Shown here: piece after piece, positions 47,788 through 61,311 of the stretch | How positions within the stretch are numbered: the first letter of the stretch is position 1 | Layout: each line of letters begins with the position of its first letter | The notes under the pieces: generated by a model | Told to the model about the DNA's origin: nothing | The model's database searches: none | What the model saw: the letters and a program-made list of their open reading frames with translations, nothing else | Position numbers and translations under genes: made by a program | Assembly (NCBI GenBank): GCA_905182995.1 | Contig: CAJJDP010000070.1 | Location: forward strand, 421,956 to 485,955 | Length of the DNA stretch: 64,000 nucleotides | Reading direction: 5' to 3' | Source of the DNA: Paramecium octaurelia | Lineage: Eukaryota > Ciliophora > Oligohymenophorea > Peniculida > Parameciidae

Positions 47788-50640
47788 TCAAACCTGTTTT
47801 TGGTAGTAACAATGATAAATTATCTTCTCTTCATTTTCAATAAGAACATTTGTAATATTTTGTTAAGTTAGTCTAATTTATATATTACTTTCCGCAATAC
47901 CCTCAGGGTTACTAAGAGGCTCCAATTAACATTCTATTAAGAATTTCAAAATCTCAAGTAATAAATAAATTTATAAGATTAATTTTTAAACAATTCAATC
48001 CAAATATTCAATTTTTATTTATTTTATTATCTCATCCGATGAATTAAATAAAAAATTTTCATATTCTTCTCCTCCATAATGTTTAGAGACAAAGATATAA
48101 AATTAACTTAGCAATAATAAGGAATTTTAGATAATTTCTGTAATGTAAATCTAAAATAAACGTTAAATTCTACTTATATTTAATCAAACGTGCTTTTATC
48201 TAGATAGTTATTGAGCTTAAGATTTATCTCCTAAATGAAATCAATTATGTTTTCATAAAATAGCGAATAAGACCTTTTAATTTAACCTTGTGATATTAGT
48301 AAATTAAAATCCTTTTATGCCTATCCTAATTTCTATTCATCCTTTTCTATCAATTATAATATGAATAGTTACCTTCTACTAATTTATGTTATAAATATTA
48401 ATAAATTCTAATAAATTAAATTAATGTTTTCGCAACTATAAAAGTCATGTCTTTAACAAATTAAAAGTGCATCAGATTCTTTTAATTCATAAGATTATTC
48501 TTCCAATCAACCTCATATTAATTTATTTTAGGCATCCCTTTATAGACAAATTAAAAGAAGTTAGTTATGTAAGTCCATAATTTTTCAGGCGAAGTTAATT
48601 CAACCCACTAAATTTCTGGTCTTAATTATCCTGTAATTAATTAAAGCAGAACTGCCTTTGTTTCACTAAAATCAAGTTCACTTTCTTTTACTATATAGTC
48701 TCCGCCTAATTATGCCAAACCATCACACAAATAGATGATATTCTTTAAGTAAAATATGTAACTATCAAATTTTACCTAAAATACCATAAATAAATACGTC
48801 AAATTATTCTGCCACCAGCTTCAATTGAGAATTGATTTCTCTAAGTGTTTCTCCAGCCAATTATCTAAAAATAACTTAATCTACTGATCTTTGCATTTTA
48901 GTTATGAGATCTAACCCAAATATCACTGCAGGGTAAAGATCACTCCTTTAAATCTCGTATCCTTTAGGAATTGGCTAATTTTTCAAGAATTTAGGAATTG
49001 TTAATTTTTATTTTTGTCTTATGTAATCTTTTGGAGAATACTAATATATTTTCTATTGAATTTGAACCTATGATGATTATATTGATTTGTGAATGATATC
49101 TAAATTAATTTTCTCTAAAAATAAGTTTGTAAAGGTATTTAAGTAATTCTAAAAGCATTCTACAACTTATGATTGATCCTAAAAATAGAAATGGATTAAT
49201 TACTTTACCCTATAAGATTATTTGAAATATTGGGAATAAATAATCGTTTTCATCCAATTAGTTCTCTTTTATTTTCTAAAATACTTTTGCAGTGTGATTT
49301 TTCAATTATAATAATGATTCACTAATCATGACTAATTAATCTAGATTATAGATTTTCTACAAAAATATTCTTACTGTCTAATAATAGTTATCAAGAATTC
49401 TTTATAAATGTTATTTGTCGTTCTCCTTGACAATTCTTAAATTTAATCTGAAAAATATTCTTGAATAAAATGCTTCAATTACAGTAGTTTCAAATATTAT
49501 CCCACATAATGCTTCAAATAACAGTATTTCTTATTATTTCTATAGATTCTATTTACTAACTAATTTTTATTAAATTAGACTTTGATTAATTTTATAGAGA
49601 ATTTGACCTGTTTAATTGAGATTATTGGATTATTTATTAATTAATTCATTAATTTATTGATGTAAATTTAATCTATTGTAAAAGTTGTATTATAAAAAGA
49701 CATCATTATACAAAGAATAAAGGTTCTAATCACCTTAAATTTGAGATTCAATGTAAAGAAAAAGATCTTTCATTTATTCTGTTATGCTGAATTTCAAAAA
49801 TTCATCCTCGTACTAATAATTGTTTTTTATATAGTATCCTTCAATTTCAATTATGGAATCAATTAAGGGAAAATAATCTATAAAAATTACAGTTTTAATG
49901 GGTTTGGTTAAAGGATATCATTCTCTTCCTCATTCAACTCAGAATAACCAAAGAACCTTGGAGGATAAAACACACAAATTAAGTCTTTTAATTGGGAGAA
50001 CTTTTGATTGATAAATTATGATTCTTTATTTAAAAGTTTCATTAAAGAGCTCTTGCAAGTACCTAGCAACCTTTCCTTCAATTATTAATATTGTATGATG
50101 TATTTGTCGCTCTGGTAGTAATTAGGTTTAGAGGAAAAGAAAATTATGCCTTCTTGAATTTCACTAATTAATATTTAATAATTAATTTCCTTTCTATCAT
50201 CACTCTCTAAGTCCCTTTAAATTTTCTAAATGTTATAGTAATATTATATGTTTTCTTGTATTTAAAATTGATATTCTAATAATTCTTTTTATTTATTTAT
50301 ATGAATATTGGCTTCTTAATGAAATTAACTAATTTTTTATACAATCTTGTCTTTGTCATCATTCAATTTCTTCAACTGATCACATATTATCTCTAAATTT
50401 TGTCTTATACTTTAGAGCGATGTTAATTTTTATTAATATTATCCTTATATCATTTCTAATCGAAAAAAGTCATCATTTTTCTTATCTTGTTTCTTATAAA
50501 ATGAAAAATTGATGGGTTTATCTTTCTCTAAATATGCCTTTTGATGCAAATTGTCTATTTAATCAATAATAGCTTATTCTTGAAGAGTTAAAGCATTGCT
50601 TTATTCCCACTATACAATATTGATTTACATAAAAATTTAC
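47788..50640 (-). CDS. COG3: Conserved oligomeric Golgi complex subunit 3 (Sec34)-like
   Basis: Tethering-complex subunit for retrograde Golgi transport. Start MQINIVQWEQSNALTLQEQA at 50640; stop TGA 47788-47790 after CHCYYQKQV-like sequence. The Sec34 region is recognisable: a helical stretch with LTSLQSIRQNLEIICDQLKK, then ISEIQEGIIFFSSKPNYYQS and IIQYQQLKERLLGTCKSSLM, which parallels the family's short helix ending in H/NPxYKxxxxYLxRFxQCxxRAL. It is all-helical along about 900 residues, the right size. I have not fixed every intron, so internal boundaries are approximate. Assigned by pattern memory, not by search. Confidence 0.62.
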
Positions 50641-51008
50641 GAATATTTTTATATATATATAATTTAAAATAAGCCAATTATTATTCTTTACCAATAAATA
50701 GATGAAGTTCTATGTTCTCAATAAACTATTCCCTAATTTGATAAGACTCAAATTAAACGAAAATAATCTCCAAATGGAAAAAGTTTGCATTGAATTAGAA
50801 CTAAGTAAAATTAAAATTATTATTGGAGATAGCTATTGATTGATAATAAACTCCTATTGAAAATTAGAACAACATTGAATCAGTGATTGATGATGCATAA
50901 AACAAACAAGAAATAAAATAAAGAATTAAATTTATTAAGGATTCTTCTCTATACTAATTATATTGAATATTAATTTATTAGATATTTTAATATATTGATT
51001 CACTTTGT
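50641..51008. other. Intergenic
   Basis: AT-rich spacer upstream of the COG3-like start and downstream of the next minus-strand stop. An ATG at 50701 opens only about 30 codons before TGA; not supported as a gene. Confidence 0.45.
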
Positions 51009-52319
51009 TCATTATGATAACTTTTATTAGACAGATCTTGGAGTAGTAAGAGTTTTAAATGATATAGGTTTGGGTTGCATTTTTGATTTGATATTATTGC
51101 TTATTTGATGACAAGTCTTTGCTCCAATGTTCCTAGTCGATAATAAGTTGTTATTAAACTTTCTTACACATAATAATTTAAATCTTACCTCGATGAACTA
51201 TCATGAAAAGTTTGGGTCTTGCCTATTTTGCAATTGGACTTAGGTGTCATCTTAGATGTACATTAAGTTTTCACATTTCTGGGGGATTTGAAAAAGTTTT
51301 CTTTTTTATCTTCCCCAAAATGGACGCTTTTTATTTCTCTAGACGGATCTTTATTCTATATTTATATTCTTTTCTTTAATTAGAGCTTTTCATTTACTCT
51401 TTTATGTACTTCGTTAATTTATATAAATTACATTATTCTAAAATTTGTTAATGTTTTAGTTTTGGTTTTGGTAGATCCAATTAACCACATTAATCAGGAT
51501 GAATAATTTTTAACTGTCTTTTTTAGGATGTTATTAGTAATTTAATATTTTTTATTTTATCATTTGTAAGAAGTTATGATAATTTGAATTCTTTTATTAT
51601 ATTATTCTTATCTTATTGTCTTTCGGTTTTTAATTTTTCAATTTTTAAAAGCTATTGGTGTATATTATTGTTGTTATTTATTTTACAACCAATCTTATCC
51701 TAATCATGTTTTGAATAAGAAGGCGTATTTTGTAATTCATCAAGTACGTTTCCAACAATAATTCCACTTTCGATGGTGTGAGAAGGTGGAGTGCTTTCAG
51801 TTTAGATCGGCTCATCTCCAACAATGCCTTTTGGAGGTTTTTCTGGATTATTTTTGTTTTCCTCATCTATTATCTTCTGAATTTTGTAATATTCAAGTTT
51901 TCTTTTTTAGTTGTAATATTCATTTAAGATATTTACAATAGAACTGGATAAAGCCCATCTCGGTAAATCATTATGAAACTTGAACTTTTTTAAATTTTTA
52001 CTTTATAAAATTCTGTTAAGACTTCCAATTTATTATCTAAACAATGCGGTTAATATATTTTTTTCATGTATTCAACATCCTCATCCAAAAGGGCTAAGTC
52101 CTAATTTTAATATTAAAGGTGTTTACTTTGAACACAATATTTGGTTTTGTTGGCTGGTCCAATATGATTTCATTGATATCCTTGGTAAAATAGTAATTTT
52201 GTGATTCAGCATATTTATTATAAAGAGAATTAGTGATCCTTTCTGGTAAGGATACTTTCTTGATAATTAATTTAATTTCAGTCTACCTTTAAACTGCATT
52301 TCTTCAAAGTTATTGCCAT
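51009..52319 (-). CDS. Helical protein with HPD-containing segment, unknown
   Basis: 394 residues, start MAITLKKCSLK at 52319. Five introns (28, 26, 23, 23 and 26 nt) close the frame exactly. The N-terminal half is helical (ERITNSLYNKYAESQNYYFT; HNDLPRWALSSSIVNILNEY). The middle includes RQLKIIHPDQCGQLDLPKPK followed by a Lys-rich helix: the HPD tripeptide and flanks look like the second half of a J-domain, but helix I is not evident. The C-terminus is basic and disordered. Same-strand neighbour of the disordered protein at 52478. Confidence 0.65.
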
Positions 52320-52477
52320 ATAAAGTCTTCCGAATCGGCTAACAGAAAAGACATTTCATTTAATTAAAAAAATATTAATAATAATTAAAAGTAAAATAAT
52401 ATATCTTCATTTTCTCAAAGCAATGCTGTTACTTTTTAACTACTTTTAATTGACAATTTTTCCAGGTTGCCTCAGAA

Positions 52478-53282
52478 TCATTGTGATCGATCTTTCTCTA
52501 GTTTATTAGGCAATAGGAATTTCCTCTTAGGAACTTTACTTATTAAATGATTATCGAACAATGCAGCCCTGTTTTTGTGTTAATTAAGGTCTAGCTAGCA
52601 TATACAATAGAAATATTACTTGGTATTTGAACTGTAAAACAAACTATTATTATGATTTTAAAAATTATTATTATTTACTCTTCTTTTTTTTGTAAGTTAT
52701 GAAATAAGTGCAGGCAAATCTAACTCTAATAATTCTTGTGCCATAGATTAATTCTAAAAGTTATCAATTGATGAATAGTTTCCATTAGTGGTTCTTTTTG
52801 GCTATTAAGCTTTTTTGTCTACATGTTTATTAAGAACAACTACTTACATTAATTAGACTTAATTTACTATTGTTAATAAGATTTCTGTTATTATAAATAC
52901 TCAACACTTTCATTAGTGTGTCTTTTACTACTGGGTCTTGCTTTTTCCGTTAACTCCGTTGTATTTGTACAAGCATTCCGATTTCTATTTTCTTTTTCTT
53001 ATAAATTCCATTTATTCAACTATTTTCTTTCCCCTTCACTTGTATTTTGTGTATCAAAAGTGACTGTGTGCTGTTTCCTCATGGAATGTGTTGTTTCTGG
53101 GATTTTTTGAAACTATTAAGGTGTATCACTGTCAAATAAATTGGGAGCTCTTACACTTAAGATCTATAAGAATTTCATTTATATCTTACTGAGCTGTTTT
53201 ATTGATCAATTTTTATGAACTCATCTTCGTCTGAGGATGAGCTATTCTCTGGAGAGATGTCAAACACTATGTTTTGCTACAT
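52478..53282 (-). CDS. Disordered Gln/Asn/Ser-rich protein
   Basis: 249 residues, start MQQNIVFDISPENSSSSDED at 53282, stop TGA 52478-52480. Introns of 26 and 29 nt close the frame. Acidic serine cluster at the N-terminus, then Q/N/K-rich sequence with one short helical, hydrophobic motif (MAQELLELDLPALISQLTKK) near residue 170 that could be a binding helix. Family unknown. Confidence 0.6.
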
Positions 53283-53615
53283 TTTAAATTAAATATTTAT
53301 AAAATATCAGTTAATCCAATTAATTTTATCTAATTGAATCAATCATTTATTTCGATTGATTTTCTTGAACCAAATCCATTTTTTCTAAATTCAGAGTTTT
53401 AACAATATTAAAAGAAAAGCAATGTAAAATAAATCTTAGGATTTCAATATACAAAATTAATTTAGTACTTCTCAGTTTATATTCTATATATAATTCAAAT
53501 AATATTTTTTATTAATTTCATGTTGTAATGAGGATTATTAGGAAAAGTTATGACATAATTTTTTCTTTTTTTAGAATCCTTCTGTTATTGATTCGTTTAT
53601 TAATAATTTTTTCAT
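53283..53615. other. Divergent intergenic region
   Basis: 333 bp of AT-rich sequence between divergent starts; presumably both promoters. No distinct element seen. Confidence 0.45.
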
Positions 53616-55004
53616 ATGCAAATGTTTGATGATACAATAAGAGAGTTGCTTAGCAAAAACACAGCAATTGCAAAAATTGTAGATTTAGAAAAACTTTCAT
53701 AACAACCTGGATTTAAGATTGAATAAACTAATAGTTATATTTACATCGGCTAAGTCTAAAATGGGTTGAAGCATGGAACAGGTAATTTGAGAGATATCAA
53801 CATAGGCATATTGAAACTTTTAGACTCATTTAGAATTTATGTAGGAGAATGGCAAAATGATAAAAAGTGTGGGCTTGCGTATGAAAAATTTTAAAGTGGA
53901 GCTGAATATTTCGGCAATTATGATAACAATAAGTAAAATGGGTATGGAGAATATGTTTGGGCAAATGGAGAGAGCTATAAAGGGAACTGGATAGATGGCA
54001 AGAAGAGCGGGTATGGTGAATGGTTTGGATAAAATACTTCGTATAAGGGTGAATGGAATAATGGTTTTGTTGAAGGAAAAGGAGTGTATCAATCTGAAAA
54101 TGGTATTTTTGAGCTCATAAGTAAGGGGATTAGTATACCGGAGACTTTTTATAATCAATGAAGCATGGATTGGGAGAAGAATAATTTGCAAATGGAGACA
54201 AGTATGTAGGCAGTTTTAAGAGTGGTAAGCCAGATGGTTATGGGGAATACTACTGGAAAAATGGAAGTTTATATCAAGGTGAAGATAGAGTTAATTGTAG
54301 GTTTCTTTATGGATGGCATGAGACATGGCCATGGTGTCTGGCAATCTAATACTCAAGGTAAAATAGATAGGTACGAGGGAGCATATTCTAACGACAAAAA
54401 ATGTGGATACGGAGAATTCGTATGGTCAAATGAGACAGTATATAAAGGGAATTATTTTGATGATTATAGATAGGGTTATGGAGTGATGTATTAAAATGGA
54501 GTTATTTTTTACAAAGGAGAGTGGGATAGAGGAATATAAGTAGAAAAATCTAACACATAATTTAAGTTTTAATAGAAAATGAAAACTCAAGAAACCACAG
54601 CCAGAAAATGGAAGTTCAATAATATTGATGAAATCTAAGAATTAGAGGAAGAAACAGTAACATCAGGGGTGGAAGGAAAAAATGAGAATAATCAAAAAAT
54701 AACCTAAAAGAATCCTCAACAATGTCGGATGAAAACCTTAAACGTAGAGAGCAAGCCTTAAAATAGTGATTTTACACCAATGAAAAGGAGTCTTTAATTA
54801 TAGAAAAAAGCTACACCTGCAATTCAAACCAGAAGCAGAACCTAATCAATGGGTAATTGCAAAATCCCTCTTTTATCATAAAAATAAAGATCAAATTCGA
54901 ATTAAATTACTAACAACTAAAAACTTGAGCAACTGGTTAAATTTTCCCCTTATAAGCAAACGCTTAAAATTGGAAGATTTAAATTATAGAAAATATAATT
55001 ATGA
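53616..55004 (+). CDS. MORN-repeat protein
   Basis: 439 residues with about nine MORN repeats between residues 45 and 310: YIGQVQNGLKHGTG, YVGEWQNDKKCGLA, YFGNYDNNKQNGYG, YKGNWIDGKKSGYG, YKGEWNNGFVEGKG, YTGDFLQSMKHGLG, YVGSFKSGKPDGYG, YEGAYSNDKKCGYG and YKGNYFDDYRQGYG. MORN arrays bind lipids or proteins at membranes and the cytoskeleton. Introns of 24, 23 and 22 nt fall exactly between repeat halves and are needed to keep the repeat register. The C-terminal 130 residues are disordered. Unlike the MORN gene at 25013, no enzyme-like domain follows. Confidence 0.9.
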
Positions 55005-55055
55005 AATCAAATCTGATATCATCTTTTGTGAATATAGTAATAAAGTTTTAACTAA

Positions 55056-55832
55056 TCATTATTATAATAATCTTTATCTACAAACAGGACATGTATCGTT
55101 TATTTCAGCCCATGGCCTAATACAGTCTGAATGAAATACATGATTTGGATTACAAGTTAATTTTACAATCAAATCATCTTATGCATAATTTTATAAACAA
55201 ATATAGCAAGGTTAAAATGTTTGACCATTTAATTCTGAGTATTTGAATTAAGTTCCAATCAGCCGAAGTGCTTGCTCTTATCTTCTTCTTTCTTCTTCTA
55301 ATCTTTAGCGATATTCTCGATATAGCAAAAAGGGCATAATCAAACATATTGCAAGTAAGCCGAGAACTATTGTAGCTAGTACAACCCATCCAAATATCAA
55401 CTGAACAACTAAAATCCATTTATTAAGCAATAGAGTATTTTGTAATAACACCACATTTCCTAAGCCGAACATTATTATATAAACAAATTAATTGCATTTG
55501 CTTAGTGTTCCATGACTTCCCTTTATTGCTGCCCAAACATCAATTTAATCATTCAATGATTCTATAAATTATCTTGAAGTTTCAGAAATTGTTTCAACAG
55601 TTTTTTATATTTGGATTACACTAAAGAGGTGAAATGAATATTGCAATAATCTCCAAATCAAATAAAAAATTGATGCCTTTTAATATTCATAATACCAAGG
55701 TAATGAAATATAACTTATGACAATTATTAATTATATATTTAAGTACAATTATATTGAATTTAGCGAGCTTTTGATCTTTTTACACTATTCTTCTATTTCT
55801 ATTATCCTTTCTAAAAGAGTTTAATCATCCAT
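55056..55832 (-). CDS. Membrane-anchored RING-H2 E3 ubiquitin ligase
   Basis: 258 residues, intronless. A helical N-terminus and two or three hydrophobic segments ([56 protein letters not shown]), then a charged helix, then a RING-H2 at residues about 205-255: [34 protein letters not shown]. Pattern Cys-x2-Cys, Cys, His-x2-His, Cys, Cys-x2-Cys with the usual Trp before the last pair. Substrate unknown. Convergent with the MORN gene (51 bp). Confidence 0.88.
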
Positions 55833-56340
55833 TTTATTAAAATATATAAATGAAAATAAAATATTTAGTCTAAAAATATAATAGCTAATTAATCATATTA
55901 GCAACGGTGTGTGATTTCTTTTGCCTTAAAATCGATAGAAAAGTTTAATAAATCAAATAGAAGAGAGTGACCTTACAAAAGAAAATTTCTTTCTCATATT
56001 TACAGAATTTCTAATCATCTATAAACCATTTTATTTATTTATTGTACGTTATGGATAAGATATAAAGTAAATATTACAAATTCACTCACATTACCTATTA
56101 TTTGATAATTCTAAGATCGAATGATATCTACGCAAAATTTTATTGACGAGAGTATCTAGATTATATCGTTGTTTGTTGTTTTGTTAATTATATAAAATCT
56201 TTTTCATTTTAATTCATCCTTTAATTCTTGGATTTTGACTTTATTCATTAAATAATAATAACCAATTATCCTTGATCATTTCTAATTTTTATTTGTGAAT
56301 AGTTTATAAAATTATTTATTTTTTGCAATAATTGATTTCT
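55833..56340. other. Divergent intergenic region
   Basis: 508 bp AT-rich spacer between the RING gene start and the WRAP53-like start. No coding frame or RNA structure that I can support. Confidence 0.45.
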
Positions 56341-57348
56341 ATGATAAAATAGGAGGAGGATTTTATTAAAAGAATGAAGTTATATGAAAATAAATTCATT
56401 TTTATTACAGAACAAAGTAAAGTAATATTAAAGGAAACGGATTCTTAATTGGAGTAATAAATGAATTTTCCCAATCCAGTGTATGATGCGATGGTTTATA
56501 AAGATTTGTTAATTACATCAATCAGAAATATGCCTGTAACGATATAGAAATAAATTAAGATAGATTGCTATTTATCAAAAAGAGGATGGAGAATGGAAAC
56601 AATAAATGAGACTACATGATATCAAACCTAACTCTGAAATGTTTTTAGCTCCATTAGAAATGAAAAGACTTACTGTAAGAATGATGATTATAATTATTTA
56701 GGAAAGCAATAACTTAATTGGATGTGGAAAAGGATTCTTACATGAATATGATTTATAGAAATTTTAGGTCATAAATTTCAAATGCATTAACAATTATGAT
56801 TATATTTCATGTTTAGATTGTTGTGAATAAAATGAAAATTATGGGATAGCAAAAAATATTTTGTTATTGGGTTAATTCAATAAAGTCATTAAAATTGTTG
56901 ACACTTAATAAGATAAATAAATTGGTGAAGCAAGAGTTCACATTGGAGGAATAACCCATTTGAAATTTGACAAGGTCGATTCATTATTTTTTTATTCTTG
57001 CGCTCGATTCGATGATTATATTTATTAATGGGTATTTTAAACTAATAAATTAAGGATTTGAGAAATACGAGTACATTTTTATAATATTTTGAAAGGAAGA
57101 ATCAGTCAAACTAAAGAATGAATTTCGATATTAATCGTAAAAGAGAATTGTTAGTAGGAAATGATGATGGAACTGCCTATGTATATAAAAGCGATTTGAA
57201 AAAAGCCGAATATTAAATTTCAAACTCATGTGTCCATTCTAGTATTATTTAAGATGATGGTTAATGTTATGTGAGCTATGGGTAAAGAAAGTTTAATGAG
57301 GAAGAAACATTTTTAACAGGGATATAAAATTTCACAATCAATTCATGA
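56341..57348 (+). CDS. WRAP53: WRAP53/TCAB1-like WD40 protein
   Basis: WD40 propeller that in animals binds CAB-box RNAs and assembles telomerase RNP. 318 residues, lacking the long N-terminal extension of the animal protein. Family signatures: start of propeller FPNPVYDAMVYKDLL..IRNMPIAIYQ; GGITHLKFDKVDSLFFYSCA; DDYIYQWDLRNTSTFLQYF; NQRMNFDINRKRELLVGNDD; and the C-terminal SYGQRKFNEEE (animal SGQRVFPEP). Introns of 28 nt (about 56538-56565) and 23 nt (57031-57053, ending AAG) restore the diagnostic WDLRNTS motif and close the frame. Confidence 0.85.
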
Positions 57349-57700
57349 TATTTGATATTTTTTTAACATAAAAGTAATTAATCCACAAACTTATGGTTTT
57401 GCCCATGTTGCGGTTTTGCATCTAATTCGAAATCAACACTAGAACTAAGAGGTAAAATTGAGGTTAATCAAAGGAAAGTGGGTTTTTAGAGCAGAATCTG
57501 AAGAGCATGATGAAATTGGTAGTAAATGTTATAATATCTTCAGTAAGTAGAATTGAATTTTATATTATGGTGTTAGAAAGCAATGAGCTCAGAATCAGAA
57601 AAACATTTTCTCCGAATTATAATACATCCAAATTAGTCAGCCAACAAAAGACTGTAAATTCAGATAATAATTAGTAAAATCTTGCTCTCTGCTTTCTAAA
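57349..57700. other. Spacer with unresolved coding-like frame
   Basis: A plus-strand frame reads NPQTYGFAHVAVLHLIRNQH, crosses a 22-nt intron-like sequence, and continues GFLEQNLKSMMKLVVNVI to a TGA near 57690. It has no clear ATG. It may be a small gene, a 5' part of the histidine-kinase-like gene, or a remnant. Confidence 0.35.
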
Positions 57701-59580
57701 ATGAATGCAAAAAATAATTTTAAACCTAATGATATTATTATAATGAATTATGAAAAACCTTTATGGTTATTTATCATCTCCATTGTAATCTCTATTCTAT
57801 GCATAATCTCATAAGGTGAAATAATTTAAATAGTAAGAATAGTTTGCTACATACTCAATAACATTGCTTTAAAGATTGATAAATTTGTGTTACATGGACT
57901 AGCCATCAATAAGGTTAAATTGTTTTTGATTGGAATGCTCTCTCAGCAAAAAGAAAGCATCATTAATTTGTCCTCGACATCATTTCGTTCAGACTTATTT
58001 AAATAAAAACATACTAATACTTATATGGAAAGTATTCAGTGGTTTGGCTTCTACATTATTAGTCAGTTTGAAATATGGGAACGATGATTTGAACTAACTC
58101 TTAGCAACAATACTTATACCCAATAAATTTAGATTAGAATATTTCAATAGATATCAACCAATTAATTCGGAGTATTTCTTCTGGTTAGGATCGATAATTC
58201 GTATTATAGGAGATTAGCCTTTTTAATGAATCAGTTTGGAAATTAAGGATAAATGCTATGCCTATTGGAATTGCATCATAAGCAATGAAATAAAACCAAA
58301 ATTTATGAATAACACTTTAATTAATATGATGAAAAAGAATTTTATTGAATATAGTGATAAGAGTTTGGAGGCTATTTATGATTTGTTTATGAATCCTCTA
58401 CAATTCAAAAGAATTGATTATGTAGTACCCTATGATTTACCGCATTCTGCAATTTTAAAGAATGATAAGCAAAATATTAAGAATCAATAGCAGTAAAGTT
58501 CAAATTTGTTTTTATATGAAGAGTCTCTATAAATTAATTAAAAAAGTAGAAGAAGGTTAACTTGATAGAAATTTAAACGACGAAGGGTATTATTTTAAGA
58601 GCAAACCGATGTCTCTATTAACTCAAATTAGAACAGATTATTAAAGATTACTTTAAGTCTTAAATAATATCATTTAAAACGCTCTTACTTATTCGGAAAC
58701 TGGGTTTGTATTAGTAAAGATAGATAGTTGGGATCTAAATGAGATTGAATTTTCAATAAAGATGAAGGAATAGGTTTGACAAGAAAATAGCTAACTTCAA
58801 TTAGATAGATTATAAATTAAAAACATACTACAACAAGTATATAATAATAAGGATTTGGCTTAATTATTTGCTAAATTTTGTTGAAATACTTGTCTCTAAT
58901 TAATAGAAACAGGATTAAAATTGAATCAGATGGCTAGGATTCAGGTACGACTGTTCATTTCATAATTTCAATTCATATTTCTACCTAAACTTAAGAATAA
59001 ACTTATGGTTAGCACTCAAAAAAATCATTTCCTCGAATGAGAAGTATGCCTATTTGAGTTACTAATTAGTATTAAATCAAAATCTCCAAGTAAAATTCTA
59101 CTGAATAAGTTGAATGCGATTTGTCAAGTGTCTCATTCAGAGAAATCTTATGAGTTGATACATTGTTCGATTGAACTATTGAATTAAAGAAAGCCTTCAT
59201 GTAATACTCCACATTAAACTAACCACAATACGAATATTAATAGTAATAACCAATTAAACATATGATAATCTTCTTAATAGTCATTATTAAAGGAAACTAG
59301 ATCAAACCAACCTTGTTGTAACACGATTTTAAGTGTTGATGATGAGGTTTTTAATTAAAAATCTCTATAATTGCTTTTGGGTTAGCAAGGAATGAATGTA
59401 GACATAGTATAAATATTATTATGTTAAGATAGGTATTTAATGGCAGATAAGCAATCGAGAAAGTATAAAATCCTTCTAAATGTTGTCTTACATGCCAATC
59501 ACGGACGGATGGAAAAAAACAAAGAAATTAAGAGAAATGATGCAAAATCAATAATTGCATATACTTCATAAACCACTTGA
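57701..59580 (+). pseudogene. Degenerate hybrid histidine kinase / receiver protein
   Basis: Layout of a hybrid sensor kinase: N-terminal hydrophobic segments (PLWLFIISIVISILCIIS; LILIWKVFSGLASTLLVSL), a sensor-like region, an N-box (RLLQVLNNIIQNALTYS), a final HATPase strand pair (SDGQDSGTTVHFIISIHI), and a receiver start (NTILSVDDEVFNQKSLQLLL). Damage: no HELRTPL phosphoacceptor motif seen; the G1 box DxGxG is missing; a TGA interrupts FAKFC-NTC; the GTGLGL box reads TGLKL and a one-base shift there is needed to reach SDGQDSG; and the receiver lacks the phosphorylated Asp in either candidate frame. Either a pseudogene or an inactive relative with sequence errors. Boundaries approximate. Confidence 0.5.
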
Positions 59581-59886
59581 CATCTAAAAATTTTAATAAA
59601 TTTTAACTAAACTTTCTTATTATCTGATTTCTAATAATGTTAATTTAAAGTACATGTAAAAACCAAGTTATATGGTATTTATAGTTGTTTACCCATTAGT
59701 TTGTAATGAATAGAATGAAATGATGTAACAAGGAATATTCAAAAAGAAAATAATCTTTCATATTTGAATTATTCAATGATTTTCAAGTCTAATTTAGTTT
59801 TTTATATAATTTTTATATTGATATTATAAGTTCAGTTATTTTTAAGCATTAAAAAAATATCGTTTTTTATTAATTAATAATAAAAT

Positions 59887-61216
<1,330 letters not shown>

Positions 61217-61311
61217 TATATATATTGTTATCAAAAATATTATCATCTAATTCATTATTTTTTATAATCATAATATTTCCTTTTTATGTATATTTTTGAA
61301 TAGCAGGTACT

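Noticed and set aside
50701-50839. Short plus-strand ORF resembling a leucine-rich repeat (LFPNLIRLKLNE).
   Set aside because: Stops after about 30 codons and no exon continues it.
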